Shown here: positions 1-9,699 of the stretch, piece after piece
Position numbering within the stretch: the stretch's first letter is position 1
Layout of the letters: the number at the start of each line of letters is the position of its first letter
DNA from: Cryptomeria japonica
Lineage: Eukaryota > Streptophyta > Pinopsida > Cupressales > Cupressaceae
Direction: 5' to 3'
NCBI RefSeq assembly: GCF_030272615.1
Contig: NC_081409.1
Location: 242,911,924-242,975,923, forward strand
Length of the DNA stretch: 64,000 nucleotides
Notes under the pieces: model-generated
Told to the model about the DNA's origin: nothing
What the model saw: the letters and a program-made list of their open reading frames with translations, nothing else
Databases searched by the model: none
Made by a program: the position numbers and the translations under genes

Positions 1-1
1 T

Positions 2-1900
2 TTTATCCAGACCGCATTCAATCCCGTCACAACAGTTGGCAGACTGCAACCAACTATCACACAAACTCCAGCGACATCGGTCATCACATCCCACATTCCC
101 ACCTCCTCATCATATCAATATATTGGTGGTGGTGCACCTTATTTGGTTCATCCAATTCTTGGGCCAAATACAATCCATCAATATCAATGTCCACAACAAG
201 ACCTCATCAAGGAAATTCAAGACATGAAGAATATCATCAAAAACATGAAAGAAAAGACTAATAAAAGGAAAGCTTACTCATTCGAAGAGTTTTGCCCTTG
301 TCCTTACGACCCATCTATATCAATTGCATCGTATCCCTCGGGATTTGAGATCCCTAAATTCACCAAGTATGAAGGCAAAGGAGACCCCCGCGACCATGTC
401 CGCGAATTCCACATCTTATGCCAAGAAGTCTCCTATAGTGACCTTTATCTTCGCAGACTCTTTCCCAAGAGTCTCACGGGAGACGCCCTAGCATGGTTCT
501 CATCTTTACCACGAGGTTCCATTGTCTCTTTTCCAAACTTGGCAGAAAAATTTGTGGCCCACTATGCATACAACATGGGTAATGATGTTTCTATGATGGA
601 CCTATGTAATACAAAACAAAGGCCTGGAGAAACCTTCGCCAATTTCCTACAAAGATGGCGACATCTTATCAAAAAATTCCAGTGGGACATGCCAGAACAA
701 CATCAAATTGAACTATTTCAAAAGAACTTGGTGCTTGAACTTTCAAGACCTTTAATATCTTAATGTATCAAATCCTTCCAAAAATTGACCGATAAGGGCC
801 TCGCCCTCGAACGTGTCTTGTTGGAGGAAGGAACTTTGAAACATTACCAGAAGTCATCACAAAGTTCTTCCTCTTATCATAACGACATGCCAAAATTCTG
901 GGCTAAAAATAAAAACGTGGTCAATGATGGTGTAACTGATGCAAAGCGGGTCCAAACCGTGGCCACTCCCCCAAAATCCACCACCAATATTCATCAATTC
1001 AACAATCAAAACAATTCAAATCAATCTCAAAAACCTCACAACAATGTCTCTATCCAAGGACGACCACCCTGATCGAATAACAGGACTCCAAAAGATTTCA
1101 CTCCTCTTGTTGAGCCTATTGAAGTGGTGTTTCAAAAACTTGTCCAAGTAGGTATAGTGGTTTTTCCAATCACTCGCCCGTTTGATCCCAATCAACCTAA
1201 ACCAAGATGGTATAATGAAAATGAGTATTGTGAATACCATCGTATCAAGGGACATGATACACGAAAGTGTATGAAACTGAAGATCTACATACAAGATCTC
1301 ATTGATAGAGGTGAGATTGAGGTAGCAAATGCAAAACCTGGTAATAACAATGACAAACTCAAAATGTACCAGGAACCCTTCCCAAAGCACGATAAAGGAA
1401 AAGGCTCATCATCTAATGCAATGGATTATAACTACGCTAATCACGTAACCGGTTTTGATTTTTTAGTAAGTCGCATTGAACCTGGAGACAATCATGTCAA
1501 TGTCATAACTATCCAAGGAGTTAATCCTCCTTCTTCCCAAAGCAGACCAAATTCGGCTAGAATAGTCATTCAAGGTGTCACACCTTCCACCTCCCATTTC
1601 CAGAATGAATGTAATGCAACTACACGCCGAGGAAGAGTCACCATCCAAGGAGTTCCTCCCCCACCAAACCCCCCACCCATGTCTTCCACCCGCCGATATG
1701 ACCTCCTTGATCAACTTAGGAAGACACCCGCGCAGATCTCCATTTTGGAACTTTTCAAGACTTCTCCGGTCCATAAAGAAATTTTGGAACAAGCCCTTCT
1801 CCAATCACGTGTTCCTGATAACATCAACGCCACCCAATTTCACACCCTCATTGGAAACCTTGCTGCCCAGCAACACATTGCATTTAACTCCCAAGATGCT
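2..1900 (+). pseudogene. gag: gag polyprotein region of element A
   Basis: Structural capsid/nucleocapsid protein of the retrotransposon, forming cytoplasmic particles. The frame is open from base 2. A retrotransposon-gag domain covers about 300-760, with recognisable blocks such as DPRDHVREF, LTGDALAWFSSLP and FLQRWRHL. A zinc-knuckle-like segment, CEYHRIKGHDTRKC, lies at about 1231-1272; it has the C-x2-H-x4-H-x4-C spacing typical of Tat elements rather than the classical CCHC. The following stretch is Pro/Ser-rich with a repeated TIQGV or VIQGV motif. Stops lie at 761-763 (TAA) and 1070-1072 (TGA), both one C-to-T change from Gln or Arg. The frame is the same as that of pol, so gag and pol were one polyprotein. 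Confidence 0.88.
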
Positions 1901-2317
1901 CCCGCAGATGAGGACCATAACAAACCTTTGCACATCGAAGCTCTCATCCACAAGCATAAGGTCAAACGTATCCTGATAGACGGTGGATCCGGGCTTAATC
2001 TGTGTACATACAAATTGATAAAACAATTGGGACTTTCTGAGGATCTGATAGACATATCAGGAAGGATCACAATAAAGGCATATGATGATGCAGAAAGAAT
2101 TTCAAAGGGCGTGATCACCTTACCTCTTCAAGTGGGCCCCATTACAATTGAAACCCCTTGCCAAGTACTCGATCTTGATCTCCCCTACAACATTCTCCTC
2201 GAGAGGCCATGGATTCATTCCTTGCAGGCCGTACCCTCCACCTATCACCAATGCATCAAATTCCCCTATAATGGAAAAGTGATCACTCTCAAAGGTGATC
2301 CCCAACCTTTTCAATAG
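1901..2317 (+). pseudogene. retropepsin-type aspartic protease domain of element A
   Basis: Polyprotein-processing protease. The active-site segment ILIDGGSGLNLC has its catalytic Asp at 1979-1981. DGG in place of the usual D-S/T-G is common in this lineage. The flap and second-core region follow, with the family signature LPYNILLERPWIH at about 2190-2230. The domain is in frame with gag upstream and with the G-patch region downstream, and ends at a TAG at 2315-2317. The DGGS motif looks intact. Identification rests on motif order and position between the zinc knuckle and RT. Confidence 0.85.
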
Positions 2318-2440
2318 TGCAAACTATTAGAGGGGAAGCATCCATATCATTGCCCACTAAATAGACCTTCGCCAACGCCTCCATCTGACACATCAAATGT
2401 TGCCTCCACATCATCCCAACCAAATAATCAAATCAAGATC

Positions 2441-3390
2441 TTGGACAATGGTTGTGGAGAATACAAATTGGAGGACGTCTTATTAATAGGCAACCTCCCT
2501 CTCTCTCCTAAGTCATTTGGCAAACCAAAAGAGCTAAAAAAGGACCCGAAACCAGTCATGCAATGCCAAAACACCACCTTCCAGCAATGGGGCCCACTTG
2601 ATAATGAGAACCTCGAAGCAGATATCTCTTCATGGCTGTACCGGGAAGAGGACGATGATCCAACAAGAATATCCAAAGAAATGTACCCAAAAGCATTTGC
2701 CATAGTTGAAAAAATGGGTTACAAAGGACACGGTCTGGGACCAGAGGAGAAAGGAAGAAAAGCACCCATAAATCCTATCTCCTATAGATACAACAGAGGC
2801 TTGGGGTACACCCCAGTGCCTAAGATTACTATCGTCAGTGCCCCTTCTATTCCTTCTTCGGATATCGAAAGTGCTGACGAAGAGGAATTCCACAAAATGC
2901 CTTATGAATACGAGAAAGATACCTTCTTCGATGCTTACATCAATACAATCACCCCCGTAACCCCTCCCACTTCACATGAGCTACATCTTGTCCATCCTGA
3001 ACTCATTGACTGGGGCCAACGAGACAAACCCAATTTAGATATCTACGTCAATGATAATGCTCTCATTGCTCTCCTAACAACGCAAAATATGGAAGACTGT
3101 AATAGAATTGAGGGTATTCAACTACACGAAAAGGGATACTTTGGTAGCCAAGTTAATGCCCTTATCCACAAAAAAGATAATAAAAGAAAAAGATATGATT
3201 TCCTAGGTGAAAACCTCCCTAAGGCACCTTTGGATGAACAAGAAATAAAAAAAAAGGGCGTATCTGAAAGTGAAAACCTAGAAAAGGCACTTGACGATGA
3301 GGGATTTGACCTCCCTACCATTGGTTACCTTCCACAGGACAAATCAAATTTGTTGATAGAAGAAACAGACAACATCATCATGGGCACCGA
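2441..3390 (+). pseudogene. protease-RT linker of element A with a G-patch domain
   Basis: This stretch is in frame with gag-pol and has no stop over its length. At about 2693-2815 it encodes a textbook G-patch: an aromatic/aliphatic lead-in, MGYKGHGLG, a Gly five residues later, then Pro and a closing GLGY. G-patch domains bind nucleic acid or activate DEAH helicases. In betaretroviruses a G-patch lies at the same place, between protease and RT, and affects reverse transcription. A similar role here is inference. After the G-patch the sequence is acidic with a Lys-rich tail and no recognised fold. Element B has lost this whole region by deletion, so it cannot be compared there. Confidence 0.8.
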
Positions 3391-4306
3391 AGTCATTCTG
3401 AAAAATGTGCTCATTGCCAAATCCCTCACCGAAATCGAGAAACAAGACTTCATCAACTTCCTTACAGAGGTTAAAATCAATTTTGCATGGTCCTATTCCG
3501 ATATGCCAGGGATGGATCCTGCCTTGGTGGTTCACAATCTCGCTGTCCGCCCAGATGGAAAACCTGTAAAACAAAAAATCCGCAAAATGCACCCACATAT
3601 TACTCTCTTGGTCAAGGTAGAACTTCAAAAGTTGTTAGACGCAGAATTTATCAAACCCATAGACTACGCTGAATGGGTCTCCAACATTGTGCCTGTCGGC
3701 AAACTTGCTGGGGGCATCTGCATTTGCACAGATTTTTGAGATCTAAATATAGCTTGTCCTAAAGATGATTTCCTGCTCCCAAACATAGATATGATTGTGG
3801 ATCTTACAACAGGACATGAAATGCTATCGCTAATGGATGGGTTTTCTGGATACAACCAAATCAGGATAGCAGATGAGGATTAGCATAAAACCGCATTCAC
3901 AACACCATGGGGTACTTTCTGTTACCGGGTCATGCCTTTTGGCCTTAAAAATGTTGGAGCTACATATCAATGGGCAATGACAACAATTTTTCATGACCTC
4001 TTGCACAAAATTATGGAGGACTATGTGGATGATCTACTAGGCAAATCCAAGACAAGACAAGAGCACATCCCTATTCTAAAACAGATCTTCGAAAGATTGG
4101 AAAAATACAAGCTGCGCCTAAATCCCAAAAAGTGTGTGTTTGGCATCACATCGGGAAAACTACTAGGATTCATTGTTTCCTGCAGAGGCATCGAGGTTGA
4201 TCCCGCAAAAGTAAAAGCTATTATGGAAATGCCTCCGCCAAAAACTCTCAGACAACTACGCAGTCTCTAGGGAAAACTCCAGTCTGTCAGGCGTTTCATT
4301 TCATAG
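3391..4306 (+). pseudogene. reverse transcriptase domain of element A
   Basis: RNA-dependent DNA polymerase. Landmarks in order are FAWSYSDMPGMDP at about 3484, EWVSNIVPV, TDF-stop-DLN at 3737-3739 (the family has Arg there), PWGTFCYRVMPFGL at about 3905, the catalytic YVDD at 4022-4033, then LNPKKCVFG and GFIVSCRGIEVDPAK. Stops at 3737, 3881, 4268 and 4304 are all TGA or TAG. Element B keeps Gln codons at the two positions equivalent to 4268 and 4304, so these two are clearly acquired. The catalytic Asp pair is intact and no frameshift is seen. Confidence 0.92.
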
Positions 4307-5330
4307 CTAGCCGACAAGTGCCATCCATTTGCACATTTGTTACGTAAAGACACAAAATTCAAATGGGATTGCCTCTATCAAAAGGCCTTTGAAAAATTAA
4401 AAGATTATCTAGCATCACCTCCAGTTTTGATGCCACCTACCCCTGGAAAACCCCTCATTTTGTACATATGTGCTACTACAGTGGCATTGGGGGCATTACT
4501 GGCACAAACAAATGATCAAGGGAAGGAACACGCCATTTACTACATCAGTCGGATGTTGGTAGGATATGAACTCAACTACACCCCCATTGAAAGAGCATGT
4601 TTGGCATTAGTATTCAGCACATAGAAACTACGACACTATATGCTAAGCAACAAGACAAAATTAATTGCTAAAATTGATCCACTTAAATATCTCCTGTCAA
4701 AAGCTGTTCTCACTGGCAGAACGGCTAAATGGGTCATGCTTCTAAGTGAGTTTGACATCAAATATGTGGACAGAAAGACAATCAAGGGACAAGTTATTGC
4801 AGATCAGTTGGCTGGAGCTCCAGTTCTCGGCGACTATCCTCTTCTCACAGAATTACTAGATGAGTTCATTATGACTGTTGCCACATCCTCCACATGGAAA
4901 TTGTATTTTGATGGCTCCTACACTCAAAATGGATCGGGGGCAGGAATATTATTGGTCACACCTCAAGGAGATGGCATCCCCAAATCATATAAGATAGCCT
5001 TTGCATGTACTAATAACATAGCAGAATATGAGGCCCTCATCATAGGTTTACGCTTGGCTATCCACTGGAAAATAAAGGAATTACAAGTTTATGGCGATTC
5101 CCAGCTCGTCATAAAACAAGTCAATGATGAATACCAGACAAAAGATGATAAACTCCTTTCCTACCGTACCATGGTTGAAGATCTTAAGCAACATTTCACG
5201 ACAATCAAGTTTGATCAAATCCCACGAACAAACAACATGGCTGCAGATGCAATGGCCACCATTGGCTCCCTCCTTCAAATGCCAGCACATAGTCAGAAGT
5301 GCGAGTTCTTGGTCGAGCAATTGTTTATAC
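4307..5330 (+). pseudogene. dual RNase H region of element A (degenerate RNH plus archaeal-type RNH)
   Basis: Two RNase H modules lie in tandem. The first (about 4337-4800) keeps the connection-like fold, including YYISRMLVGYELNYTPIE and FDIKYVDRKTIKGQVIAD, but its catalytic acidic position reads LYICATTVALG, so it is inactive as a nuclease. The second (about 4885-5290) has the full acidic set: YFDGSYTQNGSGAG, EYEALIIGLRLA, QVYGDSQLVIKQ and NMAADAMA. Capture of a second RNase H with inactivation of the first is the hallmark of the Tat lineage. One TAG at 4622-4624 interrupts a Gln position that element B retains. Confidence 0.88.
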
Positions 5331-5469
5331 TAGCATACGACCTACTAGAATCTGAAATGGTATGTGTTCTCATTGGTCCAGAGTCCCCTTGGTACCAAGA
5401 AACCTTTTCTTTCCTCAAAGACAACACCATTCCCCCACACCTCACCAAAACCCAACAACAAACTTTCAT

Positions 5470-6646
5470 CCGCCGATGTGCCCGTTACACCATCCTTGCA
5501 GACACCTTGTTCAGAAGGCATTTTGATGGTTCCCTCCTAAGGTGTTTAGATAAACAAGAAGCCGAATGGGCATTACGCGAAGTACATGAGGGCATATGTG
5601 GGGTACACTCAAGTGGACTCACATTGGCTAAAAAACTTTTGAGAACAAGATACTATTGGCCTAAAATGGAAGAAGATGCATACAACTATGTGAAGAAATG
5701 CATCCCTTGCCAACAGCATGGCGACAAGATTCATGCATCGTCACAAGAATTGTAGCCATTCATTACACCATGGCCCTTCTCGCAGTGGGGGCTCAATCTC
5801 ATTGGAAAAATCCACCTTTCATTTTCCAATGGACATAAATTCATTATCATCGCCACCGAATACTTCACCAAGTGGGTAGAGGCTATCCCTCTTACTTTCA
5901 CCACCGGCAAGCAAATATCCAAATTCATCTTGAACTACCTAATCTGTCGATATGGCATCCCAAAAGTTATCATCACAGATAATGGTAAACAATTTAAAAA
6001 CCAGGATGTCAAAGAACTCTGCCAAAAATTCAACATCCAACACCGCTTCTCCACTCCATATTATCCCCAAGGCAATGGCCAAGCTGAGGCTTCTAATAAA
6101 ACCCTAATAAAAATCCTCAAAAAGACAGTCAATGAAGCGGGCCGTGATTGGCACCTCCAAATCCATCCTGCATTGTGGGCCTACCGCACCTCCATCCGCA
6201 CCCCCACAGGTGCCACTCCTTATTCCCTAGTATTTGGTTCTGAAGCTATCCTTCCGCTTGAGATCGAGATCCCCTCTCTAAGGGTATCACTGCAAAACAT
6301 CCTACCAGAGGAAGAATACAGAATTGCCCGCTTACAAGAGCTAGAATTGTTAGATGAAAGGCGCCTCAAGGCCTTGAATCATCTCCGGGTATATCAAAAC
6401 CGTCTGCACATGAGTTATCATAAAAAAGTCAGAACCCGAGAATTCCAAGTTGGTGATCTTGTCCTCATGGAGAATCAAAAAAATCTACAAGAAAGAGAAA
6501 AGAAATGCAAGTTTGAGCCTAATTGGCTTGGACCATATGTAATCACAGTGAAATATGGATCAGGAGCTTATCAGTTGGCTACTCCTGAAGGCGATCCTTT
6601 GGATGATCCAATGAATATCATGCACCTCAAAAGGTTTTATGCTTAG
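5470..6646 (+). pseudogene. integrase of element A, first catalytic Asp replaced by Asn
   Basis: Integrase joins element cDNA to the chromosome. The zinc-binding HHCC domain is seen at about 5580-5730 (EVHEGICGVH ... CIPCQQHG). The DDE core follows. The segment WGLNLIGKI at 5786-5812 has Asn (AAT, 5795-5797) where the catalytic Asp is expected. The second Asp is present in IITDNGKQFKN and the Glu in GNGQAEASNKT. A TAG at 5753-5755 lies between HHCC and core. The C-terminal part (YHKKVRTREFQVGDLVL, then FEPNWLGPYVI) is the usual GPY/F-type module. No chromodomain follows; the frame ends with TAG after HLKRFYA. Confidence 0.9.
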
Positions 6647-7754
6647 TCCTCAGAAAGTCTTAAATTGTCAAAAAAAAAAAAATGAAAAAAAAAAAAGATC
6701 CTGAAAAAATTGTCACTTTGGTGCAAACTTGGCAAACAGGCACCTTATGATACAAAAAAATTAAGAAAAAAAGAAAAAAGAAAGAAAAAGAAAGAAAACA
6801 ATTTGTGGCGCTATGGGCAAGTATCTTGGTGAAAACCTCTATGCAGGTGCCAAGGTAAATAACCGGATCCACTGTCTATCATGTCGATACTACAAATCAT
6901 CTGCCATCCAGCCCACCCATGCACAACATTCCTTCTTTTCCGCCTCCCAATAAAACATGCGTATGATGATGAGTCTTCGCCTAAGTCATGAATAAGAAAT
7001 GTCCCAGTGAAACTGAGCTTTTATGCCTCTGTATAAGCTTCAAGAAGTCTTGAGAAACAATCCCAAGTCCATCCTAGTTCTACTCTTGGCAAGAGGTATC
7101 ATTTGGTCGCAAGGAAGAGACTTGTTAGATTTTGTTAGATCTTTTCATATAGGCTTGCATCTTTTGCCCTACAACTGCCACTATTTATGACTGCTTGGGT
7201 TCTTCCATATCCAGGTATGTTATGATAGGTGCATACTGGGGCATATTTCATAGTATGGCATGTTTTGGATCCTTCTTGTATAAACTGGTGACCTGGTACT
7301 AGTGTTTATTAACACTTACCTTCTCATGCACAAGAGGTATCGGTGTGTTTGAGGGTTTCCTTGCACGAACCCACAACTTTGTATTAGTGTTTCTTAACAC
7401 TTGCATTGTTGTGTGCAAGAAATTCCCGTTTGTCTGCAGAGTTAGTCCACGCCCTGGGTTTCTCATGGAATCCTGATTTCTATAAGCAGTGGTGCAAGTC
7501 ACTCAGGGCAACATCAAACTAGGTTGGATCTCCACATTTGTTGTGCACAAAATCTCACCATCATTCCATCAAATCTTAAACTCAATAATCCCATGGAGTT
7601 CTCAATTGCCCCCATTTTCCTCCGCGGTCTCGCTTCTCTTATTCTTCTTTCCAAATACCTCACGACTACTTCATATATCTTCCTCATTTATCCCTTCCAC
7701 CCTAATTTTTCTTCCTCTATTTTTCTTTTTTTTCCTCACATAATCAATTCTGAT

Positions 7755-8205
7755 TCTGATCATGTCTTATACAGGATGAATCCTTCTTGAAACTAGACGT
7801 TGTGATCTGATCATGTCTTATACAGGATGAATCCTTCCTGAAACCAGACGTTGTGATCTGATCATGTCTTATACAGGATGTATCCTTCCTGAAACCAAAC
7901 ATTGTGATCTGATCATGTCTTATACAGGATGAATCCTTCCTGAAACCAGATGCTTTGATCATGTCTTATATAGGATGAATCCTTCCTGAAACCAGACGTT
8001 CGTTGTGATCGATCATGTCTTATACAGGATGAATCCTTCCTGAAACCAGACGTTGTGATCAATCATGTCTTATACAGTATGAATCCTTCCTGAAACCAGA
8101 TGTTGTGATCAATCATGTCTTATACAGGATGAATCCTTCCTGAAACCAGACACTTTGATCATCTTTGTCTTATACAGGATGAATTCTTCTTGAAACCAGA
8201 CTGAA
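7755..8205 (+). repeat. 51-bp tandem repeat array, about nine units
   Basis: The core CATGTCTTATACAGGATG recurs at 7761, 7812, 7863, 7914, 7960, 8014, 8064, 8114 and, degraded, about 8160. Spacing is 51, 51, 51, 46, 54, 50, 50 and ~46. Each unit holds a small palindrome AGGAT-GA-ATCCT followed by CCTGAAACCAGA. A 51-bp period keeps an open frame on the minus strand (17-residue repeats), which explains the apparent ORF there. Confidence 0.93.
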
Positions 8206-8409
8206 TCTAGATCTTATCAATCGAATCAAATCAAATCTATCGGGATATCAATTTCGCAAAACTCCAAAGATCAAATACCTCAATTGATCTCCCGAGGGGG
8301 TATCACCATACCGTAATCTATAAATCAAGAGCTAGGGCATCCTATCAAACCAATATCAACATCAAAACAAGATTATTCTTTGAATCAATGTGTCATCACA
8401 CCTCGCTTC

Positions 8410-8423
8410 AAAGAGGGGCAAAA
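8410..8423 (+). promoter_or_regulatory. polypurine tract of element A
   Basis: AAAGAGGGGCAAAA sits immediately 5' of the TG that starts the LTR. Element B has the same tract at 41336-41349 in the same position. It primes plus-strand DNA synthesis in LTR elements. Confidence 0.85.
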
Positions 8424-9542
8424 TGTAGACACTTAAAAATAATTATTTTAACTATATTTAATTCCTCACATAATTAATTAATTAATTATGTTAATTAAAA
8501 TTATTCTCAATATTAATTAAATATAATTAATATTGTCACTATAGCATATGATTTATTTAATAAATCAATCCCTTTCTTTATTCTTCTAAAAAATCAAATC
8601 CTCACAAATCTTCCTCTTAGCTAATTAATTTCAATTAATTAGTTAACCTACATGATTCCTACAAATCATCTTCTTAATTCATCATTAACCTAATAAATTC
8701 TTCTAGAAACTCCCTAAACTCACTTAACATTATTCTTCTAATTTTTTATTCCCTCCACTCATTCTCTCTCCTAGTCAAATTCACCTACAAATATAAATCC
8801 CAACTAACATTTCCTCTAATCCCCCTCCTAATGAGTCGTTAATGGCTAATCATCATGATTAGCCACAAAGTCAACTCTTTGTCCTTTCATCTAGCCACTA
8901 GCTTTAAATTCTCTCTTTCTAGATGAATATAAGATTTTCGAAATCTCACATTCCTCTAGGCATTTCCCTCTCCCAAGGAATTTTTAATTCTTTTTTATTA
9001 TTCTAATCCCCATAATATCCATTTTTGGAGAATTTTTAATTCCTCCAATGCATCTTGTAGAGTGTGGAGATACGAAATGCCTTTAGGGCATATTTCTTGG
9101 TCTCCACACCCGCTCTTGGAGCTTGTGTGAGCTCACAAGTAAATCGTAGCCCTTCATCTCGAATTCATCCTAGCCATTCATTTTCCTCTCCTCTTCCTAT
9201 AAAATAGTGCTCCATCCCTTCATTCAGAACATCTTAAAATCCAGTAAGCTTATGCTGCCCTTTTGAGCCCAGGAAATCATCTTGGCAACTTGATCATCTC
9301 ATCCTTATCATTCATCCTTATCATTTGTGCACAATATTGGAGAGCCATCCACATCCAGCAATCAAAGGAGCACATCAAGTGGAGCATTATCAAGGGGCAC
9401 CTTCACTTCATCAAGCTCAATCCGAAGGAGAAGGTAAAATAGCAAGGTGAAATGGTCTTTTAATGATATTTTAGCATTCTGCATGTTTATTTCGTTATGT
9501 TTTTATCAGTTTACCTTTCAAATCTGTTTTTCCCTCTTCACA
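8424..9542 (+). repeat. 3' LTR of element A (about 1.12 kb)
   Basis: It starts TGTAGACAC directly after the polypurine tract and ends TTCACA where LINE1 coding sequence resumes. A TATA box TATAAAATA lies at 9198-9206. U3 contains a perfect 10-bp inverted repeat with one central base at 8844-8864 (GGCTAATCAT / ATGATTAGCC), followed by a W-box-like AGTCAA. The partner LTR is outside the window, so divergence cannot be measured. Confidence 0.82.
9198..9206 (+). promoter_or_regulatory. TATA box in element A LTR
   Basis: TATAAAATA in a pyrimidine-rich context about 345 bp before the LTR end. Its position fits the U3/R promoter of a plant LTR. Confidence 0.6.
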
Positions 9543-9638
9543 GCCCCACAATTCTCTATTTGAGATTTGATAAGGCACCTTTTGTTAGGAGCGGTAATGC
9601 CCCTAACATTCCAAGACACTATTCTCATTGTTCTCCCA
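9543..9638 (-). pseudogene. LINE1 ORF2 start: N-terminus of the AP-type endonuclease
   Basis: The minus-strand ATG at 9638-9636 opens MRIVSWNVRGITAPNKRCL, the invariant beginning of plant LINE endonuclease domains. LINE2 has the matching NVRGLNTPNKRFLIKRGSR segment. About 32 codons later the frame runs into the end of the element A LTR. This places element A inside ORF2 and dates it after LINE1. Confidence 0.88.
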
Positions 9639-9699
9639 GAGAGTAATCCACTCTCCAAGATCCAATTTGACCATCTAGTGTAATCTGAATTCCTGCTTT

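Larger units (their letters stand above)
6647..8423 (+). other. 3' untranslated region of element A
   Basis: This 1.8-kb interval between integrase and the 3' LTR has no credible coding content. It opens with A- and purine-rich tracts at 6668-6800, continues with unique AT-balanced sequence, then a 51-bp tandem array (7755-8205), and ends with a block ATC- and CAAAT-rich in style that shares CTCCCGAGGGGG (8289-8300) and the polypurine tract with element B. Long, repeat-bearing 3' regions are known for Tat-lineage elements. Confidence 0.75.
1..9542 (+). mobile_element. Ty3/gypsy Tat-lineage LTR retrotransposon (element A), 5' end outside window
   Basis: The order gag, protease, reverse transcriptase, degenerate RNase H, second archaeal-type RNase H, integrase is seen on the plus strand. 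The double RNase H is diagnostic of the plant Tat lineage. Gag is already open at the left edge, so the 5' LTR, primer site and gag start lie outside. After integrase come a 1.8-kb untranslated region with a 51-bp tandem array, a polypurine tract at 8410-8423 and a 3' LTR at 8424-9542. The right boundary is fixed because the LINE1 endonuclease reading frame (minus strand) stops exactly there. The element is dead: nine in-frame stops. Unlike element B it carries no antisense plant-mobile-domain gene. Confidence 0.93.

Noticed and set aside
6660-6872. Minus-strand Phe/Ile-rich ORF after integrase of element A
   Set aside because: Complement of A-rich tract in the 3' region.
7744-7962. Minus-strand ORF with 17-residue repeats
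   Set aside because: The 51-bp tandem array has a period divisible by three; no protein evidence.
7755-8205. CRISPR-like appearance of regularly spaced repeats
   Set aside because: Contiguous tandem repeats without unique spacers, in a plant retrotransposon.
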